A stretch of 59,386 nt of DNA from Gammaproteobacteria bacterium (GCA_026710545.1 JAPOQU010000099.1:1-59386); one strand, 5' to 3'. Positions 1 through 9,582 are shown, counted from the first letter of the stretch. Program-made: numbers and translations. The notes: generated by a model from the sequence alone, not told the origin.

Positions 1-1641
1 CCAGCCGCTCAGCACCAGGGACAGGGTCAGCGCCAGGACACCCAGGAACCCGGCAATCACCGAATACCGGTGGGCCAGGGCAAAGCGCAGTACCGGCCGG
101 TAATAGTCGACTATGAACTGTTCAAACCCGTCGGCAAAGCGTTGCTGAAACCCGGTGAAGCCGGTGAGCGATGCCGGGTCACTGCGTATCCTGACGGTTT
201 TCATGTGCGCCGGCAGCACCAGCTTCGATTCGACCAGGGAAAACACCAGGCACGGTATGACGACGGCCGGTATCGCCCCCATGAAATCGCCCATGCGCCC
301 CTCGACAAACGCCAGGGGGCTGAATGCCGCGATGGTGGTCAGGATGCCGAAGGTCACCGGCACTGCGACCTGTTTGGTGCCGCGTATGGAGGCGTCGAGG
401 GGGTCGCCGCCCTCGCGCAGGCGCGTGTAGATATTCTCACCGGTGACGATGGCGTCGTCGACGACGATGCCAAGCACGATGATGAACCCGAACAGGCTCA
501 TCATGTTGATGCTGACACCGCTGAGCGGCATGAGTATCAGGGCGCCGAGGAAACTGGCCGGTATCCCGATAAACACCCAGAGAGCCACGGCCGGCCTCAG
601 GAACATGGCCAGCAGGATGATCACCAGGATGCTCCCCTGGATACCGTTATTGACCAGCGTGCCGAGGCGCGCCTGCAGGTAGGTGGAACGGTCGTTCCAG
701 TAGTCCAGGATCATGCCCGCAGGCAGCGTGTCCTGCCGCTCTGCAATATAGTCCTTTACCTTCCCGGCAACCTCCATGACGTCCTGGGCGCCGGTGCGGT
801 AGACCCGGATCATGGCGGCATGCTCGCCGTTGAAGCCGGCCTTCAGCAGGACTTCCTCGAAACCGTCGTCGACCGTTGCGACGTCGGACACCCGTATGAT
901 GCTGCCGTCAGCATTGGTCTTGACCACGATGTCTTCGAACTGCGCGCGCCGGTAGGCCTGACCCTTGGAGCGGATGAGAACGTCGCCCCCCTCGGTGCGG
1001 ACGTTGCCCGCGGACACGTCCAGGGAACTGCGCTGCACCGCGTGGGCGATATCCGCCAGGGTCAGCCTGAACTCCCGCAACCGGTCCTGGGATGCCTCTA
1101 TGCTGATCTCGTATTTCCTGACGGCATCCAGCCTGATCTGCGTGACGCCCTCGATGGCCAGTAAATCGTCGCGCACCTGTTCGGCGAAAGTGCGGATTTC
1201 CTTTTCGCTGTAATTGCCGGCCACCACCACCGAGAGCACCGCGTGGTTGCGCTGCAGCAGGCTGACGACCGGTTTCTCCGTATCGGCCGGAAAGGTATTG
1301 ATGGAATCGACCCGGTTCTTTATGTCATTCAGCAGGTCCCGCGGCTCGTAGTCCGAATCCACTTCAATCCTGACCGTCGTGCTGCCTTCGACGGAACGGC
1401 TGGTGATCTGGTCGATGCCTTCCAGGTCCTGTACCGCCTCCTCGATGCGAATCGCGACCCCCAGTTCGACGTCCTCGGGTGTGGCGCCGCGCAAGGGGAC
1501 GAACACCCGGATGATGTCGGGCTCGACTTCCGGGAACAGGTCCAGTCTCAAGGTCGAGTTAAGCGAATAAACCCCGCCGATGATGATGCTGAACAGCAGC
1601 AGGTTGGCGGCTACGTGGTTTCTTGCAAACCAGTCGATCAT
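1..1641 (-). CDS. RND efflux pump inner-membrane subunit (AcrB/MexB superfamily), 3' part outside window
   Basis: The frame stays open from an ATG at 1641 to the window edge, giving the first 547 residues of a family usually about 1000 long. It starts MIDWFARNHVAANLLL, the short cytoplasmic helix followed by TM1 that is typical of proton-driven RND pumps. A periplasmic porter region with LFPEVEPDIIRVFV and RSVEGSTTVRIEVDSD follows. The TM4 signature GIVVDDAIVTGENIYTRL around residue 400 holds the Asp pair used for proton relay. The ATG lies 2 nt past the stop of the adaptor gene, so the two are co-transcribed and probably translationally coupled. The divergent N-terminal half and lack of a close match to AcrB or CzcA prevent naming a substrate. 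Drug, lipid or metabolite export is inferred from the family only. Confidence 0.9.
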   Translation of the reverse strand, partial: MIDWFARNHVAANLLLFSIIIGGVYSLNSTLRLDLFPEVEPDIIRVFVPLRGATPEDVELGVAIRIEEAVQDLEGIDQITSRSVEGSTTVRIEVDSDYEPRDLLNDIKNRVDSINTFPADTEKPVVSLLQRNHAVLSVVVAGNYSEKEIRTFAEQVRDDLLAIEGVTQIRLDAVRKYEISIEASQDRLREFRLTLADIAHAVQRSSLDVSAGNVRTEGGDVLIRSKGQAYRRAQFEDIVVKTNADGSIIRVSDVATVDDGFEEVLLKAGFNGEHAAMIRVYRTGAQDVMEVAGKVKDYIAERQDTLPAGMILDYWNDRSTYLQARLGTLVNNGIQGSILVIILLAMFLRPAVALWVFIGIPASFLGALILMPLSGVSINMMSLFGFIIVLGIVVDDAIVTGENIYTRLREGGDPLDASIRGTKQVAVPVTFGILTTIAAFSPLAFVEGRMGDFMGAIPAVVIPCLVFSLVESKLVLPAHMKTVRIRSDPASLTGFTGFQQRFADGFEQFIVDYYRPVLRFALAHRYSVIAGFLGVLALTLSLVLSGW

Positions 1642-1643
1642 GG

Positions 1644-2858
1644 TTACATGCTGCCGACGGCTCCGGTGCGGGGTTTATCGGACGCGATGGCCCGGTCCTC
1701 CCGTAATAATTGCCTTGATATCGACACGCGCACCCCTGAAGTGACCTGTCCGAGCGGAGTCAACACCAGCAAATCACCCCCGTCCAGGCCGCCGGCGACC
1801 AATGCCTCCTCCTGGTTCTGCCAGGCGACGTCGATCTCGCGGCGCTGCAGTACGCCGTCCACGGCAACATAGACGTAACCTCCCTGGTAAATGGCGTAGC
1901 TCGGGATCACCAGGGCGTCCTGCAGTTGCCTGCCGGCCAGCTCGGCGGTCACGTACTGCCCGATCTTCAACGGGGTCTTGCCGTGTGCGCGGATGCCGAA
2001 GGGGTCGTCGACCTGCGCCACCACGTGCAACTGCCTGGCGCGGTCATCGATGGTGCCCTCCGTGCGCACCACCCTGCCCTGCCATTCGGCGCCTGTTGCC
2101 AGTTCGGAATGAATCGCGACCTGCGGCCCGTCGGCGAGTTCATCGTCGTCGAACCGGTAGTCTTCGGGCAGGTCGATAAAGGACAGGTCGCGGTTGCGCA
2201 GCGGCAGGCGGATTTCGACCAGGTCGACGGCATAAATTTCCGCCAGCGGCGAGTTCTTGTTGACTACCTGTCCCTGGTCCACCAGTTTTGTCAATACGCG
2301 GCCGGCGTAGGGCGCAACGATGTTGGTGCGCTCCAGTTCAAGGCGCGCCTTGTCCAAGGCCGATTCAGCGGATATTACCCGGGCTTCGGCTGCCAGTAAC
2401 TGCGGCTTGCGCAACACCAGGGCAGACGCTTCACCCTGGTTGCCGAGACGGTTCCAGTCTTCCAGCGCCTGGGCAGACCGGGCATTTTCCTGGGCCAGCG
2501 CCTGCTTTGCATCCAGCAGGGTCGCTTCGGCGATTTTTACGTTGGCGAGGTAATCCCTTTGATCGATGTTGAGCAGAACTTCGCCTTTCTCGAAGAAACT
2601 GCCGTCTCTCAGGCTGTCGTTGATGGCGGTGATCTCGCCGAAGACCTGCGCCACCAGTGTGCTCTGCGTGCGCGGCTGTACCGTGCCGTAGCTTTGCAGT
2701 TTTACCTGGTATGGCTCCCGCGCCAGTTTCATCACGTCCACCGAGAGTTGCGGTCCCGCGGGCGCGGCCTGCCGGTCCGCGTGCGGCGGGTTGCGCAGCA
2801 CCAGGTAGGCCAGGCCGACGAGTACGGCAAGAATGATGATTGGCGTTAATTTTTTCAT
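1644..2858 (-). CDS. RND efflux periplasmic adaptor subunit (HlyD/MFP family)
   Basis: 404 residues from the ATG at 2858, which begins MKKLTPIIILAVLVGLAYLV, an N-terminal membrane anchor. The lipoyl half-motifs (VLLNIDQRDY and IVAPYAGRVLTKLVDQGQVV) flank a helical hairpin of roughly residues 100-175, followed by beta-barrel and membrane-proximal domains. The frame stays open upstream to 2999, but that extension is only translated repeat sequence (two copies of GDRFEICP), so the start at 2858 is preferred. The protein bridges the RND pump encoded 2 nt downstream and the outer-membrane channel encoded upstream. The repeat pair at 2859-2984 occupies the place of the ribosome binding site, so translation may have been altered by its insertion. 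Confidence 0.92.
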   Translation of the reverse strand: MKKLTPIIILAVLVGLAYLVLRNPPHADRQAAPAGPQLSVDVMKLAREPYQVKLQSYGTVQPRTQSTLVAQVFGEITAINDSLRDGSFFEKGEVLLNIDQRDYLANVKIAEATLLDAKQALAQENARSAQALEDWNRLGNQGEASALVLRKPQLLAAEARVISAESALDKARLELERTNIVAPYAGRVLTKLVDQGQVVNKNSPLAEIYAVDLVEIRLPLRNRDLSFIDLPEDYRFDDDELADGPQVAIHSELATGAEWQGRVVRTEGTIDDRARQLHVVAQVDDPFGIRAHGKTPLKIGQYVTAELAGRQLQDALVIPSYAIYQGGYVYVAVDGVLQRREIDVAWQNQEEALVAGGLDGGDLLVLTPLGQVTSGVRVSISRQLLREDRAIASDKPRTGAVGSM

Positions 2859-2984
2859 GCGGCAGATTTGTGTGGTACCCGGTGAAAGGGGACAGATTTC
2901 AAATCTGTCCCCGACAGCGGCGCGGCAGATTTGTGTGGTACCCGGGAACAGGGGACAGATTTCAAATCTGTCCCCGACAGCGGC
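2859..2984. repeat. Tandem pair of 63-bp units each with a GGGGACAGATTT palindrome
   Basis: Two adjacent 63-bp copies (2859-2921 and 2922-2984) differ at only a few positions. Each carries an inverted repeat with arms GGGGACAGATTT and AAATCTGTCCCC around one central C, at 2888-2912 and 2951-2975. A partial third piece (AAATCTGTCC) follows at 2999-3008. The same core, with variations, recurs at 6474-6497, 10299-10323 and 46414-46438. Such palindromes are dispersed REP-like elements in many Gammaproteobacteria, often mobilised by REP-associated tyrosine transposases. No such transposase is in this window. The pair sits between the TolC-like gene and the adaptor gene of one operon and could act as an mRNA hairpin. 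Confidence 0.9.
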
Positions 2985-3014
2985 GCCGGGGAATAACAAA
3001 TCTGTCCACTTTTC

Positions 3015-4406
3015 TTACTCAAAGTCGCCTCCCAGGGCGAGGTACAGGGTGATCCTGTTCTGTAACAGTTCATTGCGCAACCCGATAATCCCTGATTGTA
3101 TATCAAAAGCGCGCCGTTGTGCCTCAAGAACCGTGGTATAGGGGACCAGGCCGCGCTGGTACTGCTCAAATGCCAGGGTCAGCGCCGCCACGGCATTTTT
3201 CTCCGAAGCCAGGGTGACCTGGTAACGGGTCTGCAACGTCCTGTTGCGGGTGAGGGCGTTCTCCACCTCGGAAAAAGCCTGGTATAACATCTCCAGGTAC
3301 TGGTTTTCCGCCTGCGCCAGGCGTGCCCTGGCCTGCTCTTCCTGTGCTTTCAGCCGGCCGCGGTTGAACAGGGGCTGGGTCAGGTTGCCCAGCACCGACC
3401 AGGCCAGCGCGGTGCCGTTGAGCAGGCTGCCGAGTTCATCCGAAACGTCATTGCCGGACGCCACCAGGGCGAGGCGCGGGAAGCGCTGCTTGTGGGCGAC
3501 CGCGACCGCGGCGTCAGCGGCCAGCAGGTTCATCCAGGCCTGCTGCAAATCCGGCCGTCTACTGACGAGTTCCGAGGGCAGGCCCGCCGGGACGGGCGTC
3601 TCGAACAGCGGCAACGTCCTGGCGGCCTCCAGCCTGCCGTCCGGGTAATGCCCCAGCAGCAACTGCAGGGCAACCCGGTTTTCTGCGAGCGCCTGTTCCT
3701 GTGCGGCGATACGGGCGCGTTCCTGGTCCGCGCTGGTACGGGCCAGGTAGATATCCAGCGCTCCCGTCAGGCCCTGGTTGTAGGCGCTTTCGATAATGTC
3801 CAGGTCCTCTTCCAGGTTTGCCAGGCGCTCGCGCAATACTGCCAGTAACTCAGCTGCGCCGACCACGTTGAACCAGGCGCGCGCCACCCCGGCCGCCAGC
3901 CTGTTGCGGCTGTCCGCATAGCTCGCCTGCGCAACCATCAGTTTCAGACCGGCCTGTTTTTCGACGTCCCGAAGTTTGCCCCAGGCATCGATTTCCCAGG
4001 TCAGGTCCACGCCAAGCTCGAAGTTGCTGGAGGTGCGCGTGATCCCGAACTGGTTGCTGATCACCCGCCGTCGCGAGGCATCCAGCGCAAGAGATACATC
4101 CGGGAGCCGCGCCGCGCCGCTGATGATGAGGGCCTGCTGTGCGGCTTCGACGTCCGCGGCCAGTTGCGCCAGGCGGTAGTTCTGCTCCATGGCGACGTCT
4201 ACCAGGCCATTGAGTTCAGTGTCACCCAGTTGCGCCAGCCAGCCGTCACTGACGGTGTCATACCCGGCCTCCCCGGTCCAGCTTTCGGGCAGGTCCGGTT
4301 TCCTGACTTCGGGAGAAATGGCGGAGACGGCACACCCGGCCAGGACCAGGGTTGCGGCCAGGACAGTAAAATGTGAAATTAAATTCTTCAACACTGATCT
4401 AATCAA
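3015..4406 (-). CDS. Outer-membrane efflux lipoprotein (TolC/OprM/NodT family)
   Basis: 463 residues, normal for the family. The N-terminus ends in the lipobox LAGC with Cys25, so the protein is predicted to be lipidated and anchored in the outer membrane. Two repeats of the outer membrane efflux fold are visible. One runs from about residue 60 (WLAQLGDTELNGLVDVAMEQN) and the other from about residue 265 (SRRPDLQQAWMNLLAADAAV). The PDL/RRPDL turn is diagnostic of OprM-type channels. It is the first gene of the tripartite operon and supplies the exit duct for the adaptor and RND pump downstream. The tandem repeat between its stop and the adaptor gene is the only interruption in the operon. Confidence 0.93.
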   Translation of the reverse strand: MIRSVLKNLISHFTVLAATLVLAGCAVSAISPEVRKPDLPESWTGEAGYDTVSDGWLAQLGDTELNGLVDVAMEQNYRLAQLAADVEAAQQALIISGAARLPDVSLALDASRRRVISNQFGITRTSSNFELGVDLTWEIDAWGKLRDVEKQAGLKLMVAQASYADSRNRLAAGVARAWFNVVGAAELLAVLRERLANLEEDLDIIESAYNQGLTGALDIYLARTSADQERARIAAQEQALAENRVALQLLLGHYPDGRLEAARTLPLFETPVPAGLPSELVSRRPDLQQAWMNLLAADAAVAVAHKQRFPRLALVASGNDVSDELGSLLNGTALAWSVLGNLTQPLFNRGRLKAQEEQARARLAQAENQYLEMLYQAFSEVENALTRNRTLQTRYQVTLASEKNAVAALTLAFEQYQRGLVPYTTVLEAQRRAFDIQSGIIGLRNELLQNRITLYLALGGDFE

Positions 4407-4427
4407 TGGGATCAGACTCGATTGATG

Positions 4428-6395
4428 TTATGGACTGTACCAGATCGGAGAACTCCAGGCACGTTCCTGTATGGTGAGGTCAACGTCGTCGAACGGTTTT
4501 GTATTTTCCCGGATTGCTTCCCAGGTGCTCCAGCGGCAGCTGGGGTTCTCCAGCACCCTGACGTAATAGAATGCGTGTTCATCCCGGTTAAAATCCGGGT
4601 CCTGCCATAGGGCTTTCAGTTGCGCCGCGCCCTTACCGGCGCTGACGCTGCAATCGTCCAGGTTCACGCCGGCGCCGTTGCCGGGGCAGCGGTGGGTGTC
4701 CGGGTCCGGGATCAGGCCGTCGGCACAGGCCACGTCGTACACCTGCTCCCGGGCCTCATCCTGTTCCAGCCAGCCCTTGATAACCTGCATGCGCTGCAGG
4801 TTCACTCCTTCCGGATCCTTCATTGCCCAGAGGATAAAACGCGGCGCCGTTGAGTCGCCGTTCCTTGACGCTCCTCCAGCGTCTTCGCCGGTGTGCCGCA
4901 ACCCGGGACGTGATGGCAGGTCGCCGCCCATGGACACCCCTCGGGCGTAACCCAGGGCAGCCAGGTCGGTGTTCATGTCAAGGGCTTCGGGATAATCCCA
5001 GCCGGCAAAAAAGCGCACGCTGATGCGCGTACCGCTGGTGGCAAAGGTTTCGCGACGTTGCAGCGCGGCGAATATGGCGGCGCGGGTATTCTCTTCCGCC
5101 CATACGCCGGCCAGCCCGCCGGAACTTTTCTCCCGGCTGGCTGAAAATTCCTTTATCTCGGGCGTGAGCGCACGCCGGGCCGGGGTGCCGTCTTCAAACC
5201 CGTGGTGGCCCTGGTAATTTGACTCGTCGGTGCCGCCGGGGGTGCCGTTATGGGTATCGGTGCTGCCGATGAAACCGAGCTTGTACGGGTTCACATCCAG
5301 TTGCCGGTCAAATTCAAGGCCCGCTTTCAGGGCGTTACGGACATAGTTGTTGGGCGCAACGCAGCCTTCGGGAGAGCCATCGTCTGCGCATACCCGGGCA
5401 CAGGCTGCAGCGCCGGGTTCTGCGCCGCAGATGCGGCGGCGCTCCAGCTTCTCATACAGGCAGAGTTCATCCTCCGTACCCACCCCGGTGTGGCATTCCG
5501 ACTCGCCCTTGGCCTGGATGATCTCCACCAGGGGTTCCGTCCGGGCCCGCAATTGCGCCCACTCGGCGCCGGCTGCCTTGTCATTCCGAGCCTGACCCGG
5601 GGCACCCTGGCCTGGCGCCGGCACAATCTCGCGCAAAGACGGGAACTGCCAGCCGTTGCTCTGGTTGGAATTATGCGGAATCGCCAGGACTTCGCAGGGA
5701 GCGGCACAGGTTTCGTGCAACTGCGCCCATAAATTTTCCGGCGTGTTCGCCTCAAAATAACTGATGGGTAACGCCGGGACATGGTCATTGCTGTAGATAA
5801 CGTTCCTGTGCAGGTTGTTTCCATCCGGATTCCCGGTCCACTCGTAGCCGACCAGGGTGGTGAACACGCCTGGGCGGTTGAATTCATGGGCGATATCCTG
5901 CAGTTCCCGCCAGGTTGACTTCGCCCTGGCCAGGCAACGGGCATTGTCCTCACCGCACAGTCCGGGTTCCCGCTGCGGGTCCGTGGACACCACGTCGCGT
6001 ATGATCAGTTCCCGGAAAACCTTGTCTATGAGCGGCTTGTGCCGGGTTTCATTACGGATGTCCCGGCAAATCTCCAACGCATACGCGGCGCTGGTTTCAT
6101 CGGTGCAAAGCGGCAGTTCCCCCAGGTATTCCCCGTGGTCCGTCACCGCGGCAAAATCCAGCGGCCTGTCGATCCGCACCACCCTGCCGCCGGACAGGAC
6201 AACCTCCTCACCCAGGGCAAAACGGTAGGCGTCACGGGGACCGACAGGGTTGTAGTTAACGTAGCTGTCCAGCGACCAGGATGAATGCACGTGCAGGTCG
6301 CCGAAGTACGGGAAGCGCTGGACGCTTTCCGCGGCAGCCGGCGTAACCGGCAGCAGCAACAGAAGCCATTTAGCCACAGAGGACACAGAGGACAC
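4428..6395 (-). CDS. DUF3604 protein (PHP-like metal-dependent hydrolase), probably exported
   Basis: Up to 655 residues. The core begins FGDLHVHSSWSLDSYVN near residue 31, with a PHP-type HxH metal motif. AAVTDHGEYLGELPLC and FIGSTDTHNGTPGG follow, all hallmarks of DUF3604. A hydrophobic stretch (WLLLLLPVTPAAAE) just upstream looks like a signal peptide. No in-frame ATG precedes it; the longest frame starts with a GTG at 6395 that lies inside a CACAGAGGACACAGAG repeat, so the native start was probably replaced by repeat sequence. The reaction is unknown; phosphoesterase or related hydrolase activity is only suggested by the PHP-like metal site. It lies downstream of the adenosine deaminase gene on the same strand, across a 287-bp repeat-bearing gap. 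Confidence 0.85.
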   Translation of the reverse strand: MSSVSSVAKWLLLLLPVTPAAAESVQRFPYFGDLHVHSSWSLDSYVNYNPVGPRDAYRFALGEEVVLSGGRVVRIDRPLDFAAVTDHGEYLGELPLCTDETSAAYALEICRDIRNETRHKPLIDKVFRELIIRDVVSTDPQREPGLCGEDNARCLARAKSTWRELQDIAHEFNRPGVFTTLVGYEWTGNPDGNNLHRNVIYSNDHVPALPISYFEANTPENLWAQLHETCAAPCEVLAIPHNSNQSNGWQFPSLREIVPAPGQGAPGQARNDKAAGAEWAQLRARTEPLVEIIQAKGESECHTGVGTEDELCLYEKLERRRICGAEPGAAACARVCADDGSPEGCVAPNNYVRNALKAGLEFDRQLDVNPYKLGFIGSTDTHNGTPGGTDESNYQGHHGFEDGTPARRALTPEIKEFSASREKSSGGLAGVWAEENTRAAIFAALQRRETFATSGTRISVRFFAGWDYPEALDMNTDLAALGYARGVSMGGDLPSRPGLRHTGEDAGGASRNGDSTAPRFILWAMKDPEGVNLQRMQVIKGWLEQDEAREQVYDVACADGLIPDPDTHRCPGNGAGVNLDDCSVSAGKGAAQLKALWQDPDFNRDEHAFYYVRVLENPSCRWSTWEAIRENTKPFDDVDLTIQERAWSSPIWYSP

Positions 6396-6655
6396 CGAGA
6401 TATGAGTTCAACGCCATCATACAGTCTGATTATGTCATGTGTTTATCAGACTTCGATTTGCTGTATAAATTCAGGGGACAGACTTAAGTCTGTCCCCGGC
6501 CAAAGTTACATTTTGTCGGGGTGTGCAGAGCCCTGATCATGAGAGTTTAGTTCGGTTATTTTACGCAATGTGAAAATTAATGGTTACAGGTGCAAGTTAC
6601 CCTGGCCTGAACAGGATACATGATCCACTCTGTGATCTCTGTGTCCTCTGTGGCT
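6372..6655. repeat. Repeat element bounded by 19-bp inverted repeats with an internal palindrome
   Basis: The sequence AGCCACAGAGGACACAGAG at 6372-6390 recurs as its exact reverse complement at 6637-6655. Between them lies a perfect 24-bp palindrome (arms GGGGACAGACTT) at 6474-6497, related to the pair at 2859-2984. The element fills nearly the whole gap between the DUF3604 and adenosine deaminase genes, and its left arm overlaps the probable N-terminal codons of the DUF3604 gene. A degenerate CTGTGGCCTCTGTGGCTGC is also present near 10340. No coding capacity is seen, so it resembles a non-autonomous MITE-like element. Confidence 0.75.
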
Positions 6656-6682
6656 TAACAACTCAGTGTAATCTATGGGCAA

Positions 6683-8212
6683 TTACCTGTAATTTGCTTC
6701 GAACTCTGTAAAGCGCCGCTCCAGTTCCGACTGCAACTTCGCCTTGTCATTGCGGAACATGAACTCCAGGCACATCTCCATTTTTGCCTCAACGTCCGCA
6801 TCCGCGCTGCCGTAATCGCATTCCTCCACCAGTTTCCCCGTGCGGGTTGAATCCAGCAGGCTTTTGCCGGGGAGGAAACTGTAGGCCAGGGCGTTGCGGG
6901 ACAGGTACTTGAGGTCGTCGTAGCTGAGGTCGTAGGTCTCCACCGCGCGCTGGTATTCGTGGGTCAGGTCGATGCGCGCGACTCCTTCATCGTCGGTCGA
7001 CAGGGCAACCGGAACGTTGTACTTCAGGTAAGCCCGGATGGGATGCCTGTCGCCCGTTATGCCCAGGATGGCCTCGCTGCTGGTCAGGTTGATCTCGACC
7101 AGGATACCCTGCTCGGCCATACGCTGCATGAGCTGGATTGCCTGCGGGTCGTGATATATATCGGTGCCGTGACCGATGCGCCTGGCGCCGGCGATGTCCA
7201 GCGCGGCGCGGATATGCCAGCCCAGGTGTTCGGGGGGCACCAGGCCCATCTCCACTTCCCCGGCGTGCAGGGTGATGCCGTCTTTTGCCGCGGGAAAGTG
7301 TTCGGCCAGGCCGCCGATCATTTCCATCTGCCAGCGGTAGTCTCTCAGGGTCACCGGGTTGTCTTCAGGCGCAACGAAGTTAAGCCCCACGTAACGCGGG
7401 TCTGTTTCGATGAGGTGGTAGGCCAGCAGGGTCTGGGCCAGTACCTGTTCCGGCGGGAATACGCGGATCACCTGGGCCAGGTAGCGCACGGTTACGCCGC
7501 AACCGGGATCCGCCTGTTCTCCGCCGCAGCCCAGTGCCGCGCGCCACTGCTCTTCAATGGCGTCCAGCCTGAGTATCGTTGCCGCGGCCAGTTGTTCGAT
7601 CCCCGGGTGGCGGGCCAGGTCCGCCAGGGGCGTATCGATATTGAACTCGCTGTTGTTCGCAGCCAGCTGCCGGGCCTCTTCCATGCCCCAGGACTGCAGC
7701 AGTTCCAGGTAAAGGACATTCTGGCGCGCCGACCTGGCGCTGGATTCGGCCAGCATTTCGCCTTCATGGCCGACGCCTGCCGGGACGAAACGCCGGAACG
7801 TGGAGAAAAACTGGTCGTGCCCGGATACCTGGCGGCGTTCGTAGTTGCGTATGGAAAAGGCATCGATGATCCGGTTCACCACGTCGGCGTCATACATTAT
7901 CTCGCTGACGGCCGGCCGGCCGGCGACCGCATCGCAGCGCGGCAGGGTGATCGTGTAAGTTTCAAGGTCTATGCACTTGCCGTCCTGTGCAGCCCAGCGG
8001 ATGTAACTCTCTGCGTAGATGGCGCCGTCCAGGTGGTTGTGCAGTTCGCCTCCCTTGGGGAACGCGTAGAGGAAACCCCGCAACAGGGCCGGTTCATCAC
8101 GCACTTGCTGGAAGTACGCCCTGGTTTCAGCTTCGCCGGCAGCGGCGGCGGCGGGGAACACGGCGGCGATCAGCGCTGTCATCGCCAGCTTCAGGAATAG
8201 CGGTAATTTCAT
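6683..8212 (-). CDS. Exported adenosine deaminase family protein (ADGF-like)
   Basis: 509 residues from the ATG at 8212. AGGAGG stands 9-10 nt upstream, whereas an ATG at 8230 has no such site. The N-terminus (MKLPLFLKLAMTALIAAVFPAAAAAGE) is a clear signal peptide. Zinc and catalytic motifs of adenosine deaminases are present in order: GELHNHLDG (HxH), ITLHAGEVE (His and Glu), ARRIGHGTDIY and ALSTDDEGV (Asp pair). The enzyme would convert adenosine or deoxyadenosine to inosine outside the cytoplasmic membrane. The divergent gene encodes a nucleoside transporter, followed by a purine nucleoside phosphorylase, so the product would be imported and split. It is longer than cytosolic Add (about 330 residues), as in secreted ADGF/CECR1-type enzymes. 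Confidence 0.9.
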   Translation of the reverse strand: MKLPLFLKLAMTALIAAVFPAAAAAGEAETRAYFQQVRDEPALLRGFLYAFPKGGELHNHLDGAIYAESYIRWAAQDGKCIDLETYTITLPRCDAVAGRPAVSEIMYDADVVNRIIDAFSIRNYERRQVSGHDQFFSTFRRFVPAGVGHEGEMLAESSARSARQNVLYLELLQSWGMEEARQLAANNSEFNIDTPLADLARHPGIEQLAAATILRLDAIEEQWRAALGCGGEQADPGCGVTVRYLAQVIRVFPPEQVLAQTLLAYHLIETDPRYVGLNFVAPEDNPVTLRDYRWQMEMIGGLAEHFPAAKDGITLHAGEVEMGLVPPEHLGWHIRAALDIAGARRIGHGTDIYHDPQAIQLMQRMAEQGILVEINLTSSEAILGITGDRHPIRAYLKYNVPVALSTDDEGVARIDLTHEYQRAVETYDLSYDDLKYLSRNALAYSFLPGKSLLDSTRTGKLVEECDYGSADADVEAKMEMCLEFMFRNDKAKLQSELERRFTEFEANYR

Positions 8213-8281
8213 TTTGCCTAACCTCCTCACCGCGTGTATCTTATAACAATTCCACTACGGGATCAGACGGAACGGTTTTTC

Positions 8282-9508
8282 ATGACGATACTGATGTGTT
8301 TTGTCGGGATGGCGGTGATTCTCTGCCTGGCCTTGCTGCTATCCGAAAACCGGCGGGCCATCAGGCTTAAAACCGTTGTTCCCGCATTCCTGACACAGGC
8401 GGCCATTGCCGGCCTTATACTCTACTTTCCGCCGGGACAGGCTTTCCTTAATACCATGGTGGCGGGTGTGCAGAACGTGATCGATTACGGACGCGTCGGC
8501 GCGGTGTTCGTGTTCGGCGACCTGGCCAGGGACAACGGCGGGTTCTCCATCGCATTCCACCTGCTGCCGGTGATCATCTTCTTTTCCGCGCTGATGTCCA
8601 CCCTGTATTACCTGGGCATCATGCAGAAACTGGTGACGTTTCTCGGCGGCGGCATACATAAGCTGATCGGCACCAGCAAGACCGAATCCATGTGCGCAGT
8701 CGCCAACATATTCATCGGCCACAGCGAATCGCCGCTGGTCATACGGCCTTACCTGAAAGACCTGACCCGGTCGGAACTGTTCGCGGTGATGACCGGCGGC
8801 ATGGCGGCCATCTCCGGCGCCATCATGGCGGCTTATGCGGCGATGGGCATCAACCTGGGGTACCTCATCGCGGCCAGTTTCATGGCCGCGCCCGGCGGCC
8901 TGCTCATGGCAAAAATCATCAAACCGGAGACCGGACAGCCGGAAGCGGAACTGGAACACGTACAGTTCAGCGGCCCGAAAAAAGTGGTGAATGTCTTCGA
9001 GGCCATCGGCAACGGCACCCTGGACGGGCTGAAACTGGCAGCCAACGTCGGCGCCATGCTGATCGCGTTTGTCGCCATGATTGCACTGGTCAACGGCCTG
9101 CTGGGCGGCATCGGCGGCTGGTTCGGCATAGAGGGTCTGACGCTGCAGGGGATCCTGGGCAAACTGCTGGCGCCGCTGGCCTGGCTGATAGGCGTGCCGT
9201 GGCACGAGGCAGCCGCGGCCGGCAGCCTGATCGGGCAGAAATTCATCATGACCGAATTCATCGCCTACCTGAGTTTCAGCGAGATAATGCATTCCCTGAG
9301 CCCGCACACCCAGGTCATCGTCACCTTTGCCCTGTGCGGCTTCGCCAACCTGACGTCCATCGCCATCCTGCTGGGCGGCATGGGCAGCCTGGTGCCGGAA
9401 CGGCGCCAGGACATCGCCGCGCTGGGTTTCATGGCCGTGCTCGCCGGGACCTTGTCCAACCTCATGAGCGCAGTGCTGGCAAGCCTGTTCATGTACCTGC
9501 AGGTATAA
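8282..9508 (+). CDS. nupC: NupC-type concentrative nucleoside transporter
   Basis: 408 residues from the ATG at 8282; a longer reading from 8234 adds non-hydrophobic residues and lacks a ribosome site. The protein is almost entirely hydrophobic. It carries the CNT family signatures GQSEAP-like ([20 protein letters not shown]) and [16 protein letters not shown] near residues 150-190, and [20 protein letters not shown] near residue 355. It is a cation-coupled importer of nucleosides in the cytoplasmic membrane. It lies divergent to the exported adenosine deaminase and 74 nt ahead of deoD, which fits uptake of inosine and deoxyinosine. A short hairpin (CAGGGTC/GACCCTG, 9512-9539) lies between its stop and deoD and may attenuate read-through. 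Confidence 0.93.
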   Translation: MTILMCFVGMAVILCLALLLSENRRAIRLKTVVPAFLTQAAIAGLILYFPPGQAFLNTMVAGVQNVIDYGRVGAVFVFGDLARDNGGFSIAFHLLPVIIFFSALMSTLYYLGIMQKLVTFLGGGIHKLIGTSKTESMCAVANIFIGHSESPLVIRPYLKDLTRSELFAVMTGGMAAISGAIMAAYAAMGINLGYLIAASFMAAPGGLLMAKIIKPETGQPEAELEHVQFSGPKKVVNVFEAIGNGTLDGLKLAANVGAMLIAFVAMIALVNGLLGGIGGWFGIEGLTLQGILGKLLAPLAWLIGVPWHEAAAAGSLIGQKFIMTEFIAYLSFSEIMHSLSPHTQVIVTFALCGFANLTSIAILLGGMGSLVPERRQDIAALGFMAVLAGTLSNLMSAVLASLFMYLQV

Positions 9509-9582
9509 CGTCAGGGTCCATACCTTCGACCAGACCCTGGCCACGCCGGCAGACAGATTTTGATATACAGTATCGAGACACT

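Noticed and set aside
70..1164. 364-codon plus-strand frame at the window start
   Set aside because: It is antisense to the RND pump, whose minus-strand frame is intact and shows pump motifs.
2840..3052. Small plus- and minus-strand frames over the GGGGACAGATTT units
   Set aside because: They are translations of the palindromic repeat (GDRFQICP, GTDLKSVP), a well-known annotation artefact.
8339..9544. 401-codon minus-strand frame opposite the nucleoside transporter
   Set aside because: The plus strand encodes a full NupC-type protein; the antisense product has no signature.
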